Source of the DNA: an uncultured Pseudomonadota bacterium
GTDB taxonomy: Bacteria > Myxococcota_A > UBA796 > GCA-2862545
DNA: 5,360 nucleotides
Direction: 5' to 3'
NCBI GenBank assembly: GCA_937891875.1
Contig: CALATR010000012.1
Span: 1 to 5,360 of the forward strand
Part shown: in pieces, positions 1-5,360 of the stretch
Layout: each line of letters begins with the position of its first letter
Numbering within the stretch: the first letter of the stretch is position 1
Notes under the pieces: generated by a model
Told to the model about the DNA's origin: nothing
Database searches by the model: none
What the model saw: the letters and a program-made list of their open reading frames with translations, nothing else
Position numbers and translations under genes: made by a program

Positions 1-1899
1 CAGGAGCAGAAGGCGGAGGAGACCTTCGATCCGGCGCTGGACAAGCTGACCGCGGTGCCGGAGACGGACGTGGTCGACATCGACAAGACGATCCGGGTCA
101 TCCACGAGATCGATCTCGCGCTGGACAACTACCAGGACTTCGAGTCCTACCTGGAGCACGTCGGCCGGCAGGACTACCGCAACGTCGCCCCCGAGATCCT
201 CGAGGCCCGGCGCGATCTGCTGGAGTCGGTCCGCAACCTCTACGCCAAGCAGACCGAGCTGGAGGAGCAGGAGGCGCTCTGGGAGTTCACCAAGGGCATG
301 ATGCTGGAGACGCTCTCGGTCGTGGAGGCGGAGGGCGAGTGGGGCACCCTGGGTCCGACGGGCAGCTTCAGCGTCGACCGCGACCACGCCCGCGAGCTGC
401 TGGCCGACTTCCGGGAGAACCAGAAGACCCAGGAGCGCCGCATCCGCGAGCTGGGCGCCGCCCGCGACGACCTCTTCGAGGCCATGCTGCAGTACAGCGA
501 GGTCTACTACGGCTACGTCGAGGACTGGGATCGCCTGTGCGTGCTCCGCGACCGGGCGTACCTGGCCAGCGTCGAGGGGGACTGGGAGACCGTCGAGGCC
601 GCCTCCCGCGAGGCCATCGAGCGCGCCCCCACCGAGCGTGAGGCGCACCTGCTCCTCGCTCGGGCGATCATCGAGCAGGGCAACCCGGAGCGCTACGAGG
701 AGGCCCAGCGCATGCTCGAGGAGCTGGTCGAGGAGCACCCCGGCCAGTCCGCCCCCGCCCTGCTGCTGCTCGGTCGCCTGTCCATGGCCCGCGGCGACTC
801 CCAGGCGGCGAAGCTCTCTTTTCAGCAGGCCGCGGCGTACTACCCGAAGCAGGCCGCCGAGCTGACCGACATGCTCGACCCCTACCGCATGCGCAACTGG
901 CTGCGGAAGAGCCGGGACGGCACGGTGATCCTGGAGTCCTACCAGGACACCATGCGGGGAGCGGGCGCCTACAGCCCCGAGCTCCAGCTGGCCCGCTCCG
1001 CCTTCGAGATCGGGGACTTCGAGGCTGGAAAGCGCCGGGTGCTGGACCACTTCGCCCGCCGCCGCAGCCAGAAGCAGTGGGACTTCGTCCTGTCCGACCT
1101 GGCCTATGCCCAGGACCTCATGGGCACCGAGGTCGCGCAGATCTTCCCCGAGGCCGGCTGGCTGACCCTGAAGATCGGTCGACCGGTGTTCACCGAGGGC
1201 GTGACCGTGGGCGTCGAGAACCGCACGGACGAGGTGCTGCGCAATGCGACCCTGGTCCTGCTGGTCCAGTTCACCGACATGCACCCCGGCGACTACCTGA
1301 CGTTTGCCGCCGACACCCAGCCTCAGGTGGCGGCCCACAAGACGACCGACTTCGGCACCATGCAGGTCAACGCGGAGGTGCTGGGCACCCAGCGCGGTCC
1401 GGACGACATCGTGCGCCACCGGGCGATCCTGCTGACCGACGAGGCGGTGCTGTGGGTCGACACCGACGAGTACCGGATCGCCGAGGTCGAGAAGGTGGAG
1501 AAGGCCCGGAGCCGGTCGCAGCCCGAGCCCGTCGCCAAGGGCGCCTGGTACGACGACATGTCCGTTCGCATGCAGGACATCGCCGGCGAGCTGCCCGCCA
1601 CCGCGAGCCTCGAGATCGAGCCCACCCTGGGCCGCGACACGGTGGTCATCCAGCTCCCCCGCGAGCTCGCCATCCTGCAGCCGGTCTTCCGCCTCACCTA
1701 CGGCGGCCAGACCTACACCGCGCGGGAGAACCGGATCGACGAGGACCACATCACCCTGCGCTTCGACGCCGTGGAGGACTTCACCAAGGAGGAGACCGGC
1801 GACATGGAGCTCGGGATCCGCACGATCTTCGGCGAGGTCAGCATGACCTACGGGCGCAACGGGGAGATGAGCTACGGCTTCGAGCGGATCGAGCAGTAG
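1..1899 (+). CDS. Partial TPR/coiled-coil protein with beta-rich C-terminus, unknown family (5' end missing)
   Basis: The frame is open from base 1 and ends at TAG 1897-1899, giving 632 visible residues. The GTG at 55 has no Shine-Dalgarno before it and the codons upstream read as ordinary protein, so the true start is probably outside the window. Numbering from the first visible codon, residues about 60-94 and 126-168 are Glu/Arg/Leu-rich and look like coiled coil. Residues about 183-282 form roughly three TPR-like helical hairpins (AHLLLARAIIEQGN, ALLLLGRLSMARGD), and residues 321-354 (ELQLARSAFEIGDFEAGKR) look like a further, separate one. Residues about 386-498 and 518-632 alternate hydrophobic and polar residues like two beta-sandwich domains, joined by a charged linker near 495-514. 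TPRs usually mediate protein-protein contacts. I do not recognise the full-length family and assign no reaction. Any signal peptide would lie in the missing N-terminus, so location is unknown. The next gene is 162 bases downstream on the same strand. Confidence 0.85.
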   Translation, partial: QEQKAEETFDPALDKLTAVPETDVVDIDKTIRVIHEIDLALDNYQDFESYLEHVGRQDYRNVAPEILEARRDLLESVRNLYAKQTELEEQEALWEFTKGMMLETLSVVEAEGEWGTLGPTGSFSVDRDHARELLADFRENQKTQERRIRELGAARDDLFEAMLQYSEVYYGYVEDWDRLCVLRDRAYLASVEGDWETVEAASREAIERAPTEREAHLLLARAIIEQGNPERYEEAQRMLEELVEEHPGQSAPALLLLGRLSMARGDSQAAKLSFQQAAAYYPKQAAELTDMLDPYRMRNWLRKSRDGTVILESYQDTMRGAGAYSPELQLARSAFEIGDFEAGKRRVLDHFARRRSQKQWDFVLSDLAYAQDLMGTEVAQIFPEAGWLTLKIGRPVFTEGVTVGVENRTDEVLRNATLVLLVQFTDMHPGDYLTFAADTQPQVAAHKTTDFGTMQVNAEVLGTQRGPDDIVRHRAILLTDEAVLWVDTDEYRIAEVEKVEKARSRSQPEPVAKGAWYDDMSVRMQDIAGELPATASLEIEPTLGRDTVVIQLPRELAILQPVFRLTYGGQTYTARENRIDEDHITLRFDAVEDFTKEETGDMELGIRTIFGEVSMTYGRNGEMSYGFERIEQ

Positions 1900-2050
1900 G
1901 GCGGGGGGAGCTCGCGACCGCTCTGTGACAGTACCCGTCCATCGACGATCACGATCCCCACGACATCGACCTCACCGGCTCGTTGCGACATGTACCAGGA
2001 GACGCCACCCATCGGCGGTACAGGTGACTTCACGGGTGCACAACGACTCT

Positions 2051-2055
2051 GGAGG
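2051..2055 (+). promoter_or_regulatory. Shine-Dalgarno site of the GGGWT-domain lipoprotein
   Basis: GGAGG lies 6 bases before ATG 2062. It decides the start: the frame is open further up to ATG 1990, but that start lacks a comparable site and would put a hydrophilic leader in front of the signal peptide. Confidence 0.85.
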
Positions 2056-2061
2056 TCTCCG

Positions 2062-3336
2062 ATGACTCGCACCCTGTCCTTCCTCGCCCTCGCCCTGATC
2101 ACGTCCGCCTGCGCCGAGCCCATGACCGACGCCGGCGAGGCTCCCGAGGCCGCCGACGCCCTCGACGGCGAGCTGAACCTGGTCACGACCAGCGCCGACG
2201 ACCGCATGATCCTGTTCGTCGCGAACACGGCCAGCTTCGAGGAGCTGGACGTCGACGCAGCACTGGACGTGCGGGCCGCCCGCAACATCGTCGACGCGCG
2301 TCCCTTCGACACCCTCGCCGAGCTCGACGACGTGTCCTACGTCGGCGACAGCGCGCTGGGGAAGCTCCGGGACTACGCCTACGCCAACCCGGTCGACGTC
2401 TACGGCATCCAGGAGGGCTCGCTCCTTGCGGAGGCCATCCTCGAGGTCGCCAACACCGCGAGCCAGACCGAGCTCGACGACGACGTGCCCCTCGACAGCC
2501 GCGCCGCCGCCAACATCGTGAACGACCGCGCCGCGCAGCCGTTCTACAGCCTCGGCGAGCTCGACGACGTCAGCTACGTCGCCGGCACCGCGATGGCCGC
2601 CCTCGCTGACTACGTCGACGCCGACGGCGACGGCATCCCCACCGCCCACGACTGCGACGACAGCGACGCGACCCTGCTCTTCCCCGGCGAGTCCGCCGCC
2701 TGCCCGGTCGCCTCCTGCGCCGAGGCCCTCGCCCTGAACCCCGCCGCCGAGGATGGCAGCTACATCCTCGAAGATACCGACGGCACGACCTTTGGCGTCA
2801 CCTGCGACATGACCACCGACGGCGGCGGCTGGACCCTCGTCACCGGCGAGCTGCTCGACGATCGCGACTGGGTCGCCTTCTCCATCGAGGACGGCCCCGC
2901 CAGCATCAACGCGGGCGGCACCTGGACCGAGACCGCCGGCCAGTTCTACCTGCTCCCCGAGAACACCGACTTCGCCGCGGGCAGCTACTCCTGCGACGGC
3001 GTCGCCGTGCGCGCCACCGCCACCCTGCCCTTCACCTTCTCCGAGTGGTCCGGCACCTTCGTCGGCGACGAGCTGGACTCCTTCGACCACGCCGACGACT
3101 ACCTCACCGACACCGCGTGGGGCGAGGCCCGCAACGACTGCGGCGGCCACTTCAAGTTCGGCACCGACCAGGACGACTCCAAGTCCGGCGGCGAGTGGGG
3201 CTGGAACTGGGCCCCGCGCACCTGGACCTTCGCCGAGGCCGACGTGAACGAGACCGACGTCATCCGCTGGGAGACCATGGACAGCTACGGCCACGAGGGC
3301 GTCCTGGTCCACAGCATCAGCATCAAGGTCCGCTGA
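2062..3336 (+). CDS. Predicted secreted lipoprotein with HhH-like repeats, MopE-type metal-binding motif and fibrinogen-like GGGWT domain
   Basis: The product is 424 residues, starting at ATG 2062 behind GGAGG and ending at TGA 3334-3336. Residues 1-16 form a lipoprotein signal peptide and ITSAC places the lipidated cysteine at Cys17. The next residue is Ala, which by the usual Lol rule predicts outer-membrane retention. A short acidic linker follows. Residues 50-106 and 126-185 are two related repeats resembling the ComEA-type helix-hairpin-helix (NTAS..EL, then RAA.NIV, then ELDDVSYV). Residues 186-210 are an Asp-rich DADGDG/DCDDSDAT stretch like the MopE-type putative metal-binding motif, probably for calcium. 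From Cys219 the protein resembles a bacterial fibrinogen-like domain: CDMTTDGGGWTLV at 248-260, then a Trp/Gly-rich part and WGWNW near 379-383. Cys198, 214, 219, 248, 311 and 360 could form disulfides after export. In eukaryotes such domains bind glycans or proteins, so a surface adhesion or recognition role is possible but is inference. The last 14 bases overlap the end of the opposing cytochrome gene. Confidence 0.9.
   Translation: MTRTLSFLALALITSACAEPMTDAGEAPEAADALDGELNLVTTSADDRMILFVANTASFEELDVDAALDVRAARNIVDARPFDTLAELDDVSYVGDSALGKLRDYAYANPVDVYGIQEGSLLAEAILEVANTASQTELDDDVPLDSRAAANIVNDRAAQPFYSLGELDDVSYVAGTAMAALADYVDADGDGIPTAHDCDDSDATLLFPGESAACPVASCAEALALNPAAEDGSYILEDTDGTTFGVTCDMTTDGGGWTLVTGELLDDRDWVAFSIEDGPASINAGGTWTETAGQFYLLPENTDFAAGSYSCDGVAVRATATLPFTFSEWSGTFVGDELDSFDHADDYLTDTAWGEARNDCGGHFKFGTDQDDSKSGGEWGWNWAPRTWTFAEADVNETDVIRWETMDSYGHEGVLVHSISIKVR
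2209..2379 (+). repeat. Internal coding repeat, copy 1 (HhH-like unit)
   Basis: This encodes residues 50-106 of the lipoprotein, beginning ILFVANTAS and ending near KLRDYA. It aligns by eye with copy 2 at 36 of 57 positions, with one three-residue gap. It resembles the ComEA-type HhH unit, but the first hairpin, usually GIG-like, reads AALDVR. The second keeps one Gly (SYVGDSAL). Confidence 0.85.
2437..2616 (+). repeat. Internal coding repeat, copy 2 (HhH-like unit)
   Basis: This encodes residues 126-185, beginning ILEVANTAS and ending near ALADYV. Compared with copy 1 it carries a three-residue insertion (AAQ, 157-159) and its second hairpin reads SYVAGTAM. The longest exact DNA match between copies that I find is 15 bases (2319-2333 and 2556-2570), so the duplication is old and kept at protein level. 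A 14-base part of that match recurs at 2470-2483. Confidence 0.85.
2617..2691 (+). other. Asp-rich MopE-type metal-binding segment (within CDS)
   Basis: Residues 186-210 carry DADGDG followed by DCDDSDAT and a short FPGE tail. This is the pattern of the MopE/thrombospondin-like putative calcium-binding motif often seen in deltaproteobacterial surface proteins. The usual layout is D.DGDG, a short loop, then DCDDSD and a PG pair, and all elements are present. Metal binding is inferred from the motif only. It sits exactly between the HhH-like repeats and the fibrinogen-like domain, so it may act as a calcium-stiffened hinge. Confidence 0.75.
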
Positions 3337-4567
3337 GCGGGACCTCGAGGCGGTGGGTGCGCACCGAGCGCGGGTAGTCGCCCAGCTCGTGGTAGCTCGC
3401 CGTCTCCGCCGACATCCGGTGGTTGCTCGCCTCGACCACCGCCACCTGCGCGCCCTGGGGGATCACGACCTCCAGGGCGCGTTCCTCCTTGGGGGCCAGC
3501 CGGTTGTCCGACTTGCGCCTGGGCTCTGGCCACCACTCCCACACCTGCCCGAACCGGTGCTGCCAGGGCTCGCCGACCGCGTCCCCGGCGCCATCCACAA
3601 AGCGCACGTCCAGCTGCACCCAGCGCTCCACGTCGCCGGACGGCAGCATGTGCCCGGCGCCCTCGTTGCGGACCTTCAACGTCAGGATCCCCTCGCCCAC
3701 CACCGGCTCCAGCGCGAGCCCCGGCCCGGGCGGCGCATCGTCGGGCGGCGCCTGTCCGGCGAACTTCGGGATCCCCGAGCCCTTGAACCAGTGGCGCCGG
3801 ACCTCACGCACCGGGCCGCCCACCGCGACCGGGCGCTCCACCGCGGGCATGTGGCAGGTGACGCAGGTCTCGCCGTCCTCGTGCTGGGGGCTGGCCCGCC
3901 ACTCCTTGCCGGTCGTGAACGTACAGACAAAGCCCTTTCCCGGGTAGGTCTGCTCTGCCTGGTGACAGCGCTCGCACAGGGCGGCGGAGCGGTACTGCGG
4001 GTCGGTCTGCACCGGGTGGGGCGCCGTCGAGTCGGGCAGGCCGGGGCCGTGGATCTGGCCGTCGCGCACGTGGCACGCGACGCAGGTGATCCCCTGGTCC
4101 ATCAGCTCCGGGTCGTAGCCCGGGTTGTCGACCAGGATCGGCGCCTCGACATCCCCATCGACCAGGCCGACCGGCCAGACCGGCTGCTGCAGCAGGGTCG
4201 GCGTGTGGCAGTTGCGGCAGAGCCAGGTGTTGCCCGACTTCGTGATCTCCTTCTGGAACTGGGGGTCGTTCCAGGCGTGGCGGTGGGTGCTGACCTGCCA
4301 CTCCTCGTAGATCGCCTGGTGGCAGGACCCGCACACCTCTGCCGAGCGCCCGCCGACCCCCTCGACCGGTCCGAGGCCAGGGACGAGCGCGGTCTCCTCC
4401 TGGGGGCGGGTCGCGAAGAAGGCCAGGGTGTCCGCGAGATCCTGCTCGGTCCCATGGCTCTCGCGCATCACCGGCGCGGGCTTCGGCGGCTCGGCTGGGG
4501 GCGCGGCAGGCGGGTTCGAGAACCACCCGCACGCGGGCAGCAACAGGGCGAGGATCGAGGTGCGCAT
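3323..4567 (-). CDS. Pentahaem c-type cytochrome, predicted lipoprotein (cytochrome c554-like)
   Basis: The 414-residue product starts at ATG 4567-4565 and stops at TGA 3325-3323. Five CXXCH haem c attachment motifs are present: CGSCH at 79, CRNCH at 117, CVACH at 162, CERCH at 198 and CVTCH at 235. The first is followed by a Tyr/Trp/His pattern (YEEW.VSTHRHAW) typical of cytochrome c554-type domains, and the last is in a CHMP context common in multihaem cytochromes. His95, His97, His229, His259 (RRHWFKG) and His306 are candidate distal ligands. The N-terminus is a very short signal with LLLPAC, predicting lipidation at Cys13, then a Pro/Ala-rich tether at 19-33. Pro at -2 makes the lipobox less than ideal. 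Residues about 285-413 contain no haem motif and look like a beta-sandwich with GAGHMLPSG at 303-311. The likely role is electron transfer in the periplasm or at the outer membrane, after cytochrome c maturation. The redox partner is unknown and no catalytic assignment is made. It lies 58 bases downstream of the next minus-strand gene. Confidence 0.93.
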   Translation of the reverse strand: MRTSILALLLPACGWFSNPPAAPPAEPPKPAPVMRESHGTEQDLADTLAFFATRPQEETALVPGLGPVEGVGGRSAEVCGSCHQAIYEEWQVSTHRHAWNDPQFQKEITKSGNTWLCRNCHTPTLLQQPVWPVGLVDGDVEAPILVDNPGYDPELMDQGITCVACHVRDGQIHGPGLPDSTAPHPVQTDPQYRSAALCERCHQAEQTYPGKGFVCTFTTGKEWRASPQHEDGETCVTCHMPAVERPVAVGGPVREVRRHWFKGSGIPKFAGQAPPDDAPPGPGLALEPVVGEGILTLKVRNEGAGHMLPSGDVERWVQLDVRFVDGAGDAVGEPWQHRFGQVWEWWPEPRRKSDNRLAPKEERALEVVIPQGAQVAVVEASNHRMSAETASYHELGDYPRSVRTHRLEVPLSGP

Positions 4568-4572
4568 GGCGG

Positions 4573-4576
4573 CTCC
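4573..4576 (-). promoter_or_regulatory. Shine-Dalgarno site of the pentahaem cytochrome gene
   Basis: On the minus strand GGAG lies 5 bases before ATG 4567. It supports this start, which also places the short lipoprotein signal directly at the N-terminus. Confidence 0.7.
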
Positions 4577-4625
4577 GTAGCGCGGATGCCACGGGGCGGG
4601 TCGGGGATGCGACGACGCGACGCGC

Positions 4626-5360
4626 CTACCGCAGCACGCCCCGGGTCAGCACGATCCGCTCCGCGGACGCCGCCCACAAGCGCAGGGCCTCGGTCACGGT
4701 GCCGGGCACGGCCAGGGCGCGGCGGGACAAGAGGGCGACCGCCTCCTCGACGTCGTGGGTGCGCAGCCAGTGGGCGAGGCCCTCCCGCTCGAGGCGGAAG
4801 CGATCGACCGTGTCCCGGGCGAGGCAGCGGGCGAGGCGCTCCAGCTGGAAGCGCTCCCAGGCGGTGATCCCGTCAGGGGGGACCATGACCTCGAGGTCGC
4901 TGGTCACCCACACCGGTGGCGGGGGGAGCGTGGGGGCGCCCGACCAGCGGCGACCGTCGGCGGTGGCGGCAAAGACCCCGTCCGCCCTGCGGATCAGCCC
5001 GAGCCGCTGGCAGCGCTGCAGGGCCCGGTGCACCATGCGGCCCTCGATGCGCTCCCAGCCGTCCTCGTCGAAGGGGCGGACGGTGCCGTCGAGCAACGGA
5101 TAGACCGCGTGCCCCTGGCGGAGCCAGCGCGGGAAGATGACCTCGCGGTGCTGCTCGCCGAGGAGCTCGACGAAGATCATCTCGTCGACGGCGCCATCTC
5201 CCGCCTGGCGCAGGGCGGCGCGCACGGCCGGCAGCACCACGTGCAGGTCACGGTCGAGCAGGCGGTGCACGAAGCGGTCCGCCGCATCGACGGTATCGCC
5301 CGAGAGCGTCCGTTCCAGGCCCAGATCCAGCTGCAGGGTCCGCTCGAGCGGGTCCATGGC
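4626..5360 (-). CDS. Helicase-associated (XPB/Ssl2 N-terminal-like) domain protein, 5' end at window edge
   Basis: The frame ends at TAG 4628-4626 and is open to the window edge. A Met codon is at 5357-5355 (243 residues from there), but only three bases precede it, so no ribosome binding site can be judged and the gene probably continues outside. Numbering from that Met, residues about 98-140 look like a winged helix (RALQRCQRLGLIRR, then a short beta wing). A Pro-rich hinge follows at 144-148. Residues about 149-240 resemble the helicase-associated domain related to the XPB/Ssl2 N-terminal region (PF13625-type): a DLEVMVPP strand, an ERF.LERLAR helix, DRFRLEREGLAHWL, and a final helix pair ending ERIVLTRG. 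In that family the domain accompanies DNA-binding or helicase proteins, so a cytoplasmic nucleic-acid role is plausible. No Walker or helicase motif is visible in this part. A transcriptional regulator or stand-alone accessory protein is the alternative. It may be co-transcribed with the cytochrome gene 58 bases downstream. Confidence 0.75.
   Translation of the reverse strand, partial: AMDPLERTLQLDLGLERTLSGDTVDAADRFVHRLLDRDLHVVLPAVRAALRQAGDGAVDEMIFVELLGEQHREVIFPRWLRQGHAVYPLLDGTVRPFDEDGWERIEGRMVHRALQRCQRLGLIRRADGVFAATADGRRWSGAPTLPPPPVWVTSDLEVMVPPDGITAWERFQLERLARCLARDTVDRFRLEREGLAHWLRTHDVEEAVALLSRRALAVPGTVTEALRLWAASAERIVLTRGVLR

Noticed and set aside
55..57. GTG as start of the TPR protein
   Set aside because: No Shine-Dalgarno precedes it, and the frame is open back to base 1 with protein-like codons, so the gene most likely starts outside the window.
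1900..1930. Possible terminator after the TPR protein
   Set aside because: Only a 4-base GAGC/GCTC pairing is visible, with no T-tract.
1983..2024. TTGCGA as a -35 box, with a TACAGG further down, in the 1900-2061 spacer
   Set aside because: No acceptable -10 element lies 16-18 bases downstream (the bases there are CACCCA), and the TACAGG is about 30 bases away. A GG/GC sigma-54 pattern also fails on spacing.
2024..2033. GTGA-CT-TCAC palindrome upstream of the lipoprotein gene
   Set aside because: The half-sites are only 4 bases, and the 2-base spacing does not fit the CRP/FNR arrangement. Such a short palindrome is expected by chance.
1990..2061. Upstream ATG as start of the GGGWT-domain lipoprotein
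   Set aside because: The 24 extra residues are hydrophilic and would bury the signal peptide and lipobox, while ATG 2062 has GGAGG at ideal spacing.
1972..3312. Long minus-strand open frame opposite the lipoprotein gene
   Set aside because: Its translation is a low-complexity Gly/Val/Ala/Glu mix, as expected from the mirror of a GC-rich, Asp- and Ala-rich gene, with no domain or start signal.
4568..4625. Regulatory or terminator element between the two minus-strand genes
   Set aside because: The 58 bases are GC-rich with short CGCGTCG-type repetition but no stable hairpin with a T-tract; only the GGAG ribosome binding site is supported.
3353..4867. Long plus-strand open frame opposite the cytochrome and helicase-associated genes
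   Set aside because: It is Arg/Pro/Gly/Leu-rich and spans two real opposing genes and their spacer, so it is a product of high GC content.

Overview
The window is very GC-rich DNA with a strong G/C bias at third codon positions, and it is almost fully coding. The protein types point to a Gram-negative, environmental, probably deltaproteobacterial or myxobacterial (Myxococcota-like) organism. The clues are a secreted lipoprotein with a MopE-type Asp-rich metal-binding motif and a bacterial fibrinogen-like GGGWT domain, a lipoprotein-type multihaem cytochrome c, and a helicase-associated-domain protein. The lineage is inferred from these gene types; no marker gene is present.

Layout: (1) bases 1-1899, plus strand, the 3' part of a large acidic coiled-coil/TPR protein with two beta-rich C-terminal regions and no recognised family; its start lies before the window. 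(2) bases 1900-2061, a 162-base spacer with a clear ribosome binding site at its end but no promoter or terminator I can defend. (3) bases 2062-3336, plus strand, a 424-residue predicted lipoprotein with two tandem degenerate helix-hairpin-helix-like repeats, an Asp-rich metal-binding motif and a fibrinogen-like C-terminal domain. (4) bases 3323-4567, minus strand, a 414-residue predicted pentahaem c-type cytochrome lipoprotein (cytochrome c554-like), whose stop overlaps the stop of gene 3 by 14 bases. (5) bases 4626-5360, minus strand, the C-terminal 244 residues (or all but a few) of a protein with a winged-helix-like segment and an XPB/Ssl2-type helicase-associated domain; it reaches the window edge.

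The plus-strand pair and the minus-strand pair converge. The two middle genes both appear to encode lipid-anchored exported proteins, but nothing else in the sequence links them. The minus-strand genes are 58 bases apart and could be co-transcribed. I see no mobile element, CRISPR array, tRNA, rRNA or recognisable multi-gene system. The most unusual object is the lipoprotein at 2062-3336, because of its domain combination and its acidic internal duplication.
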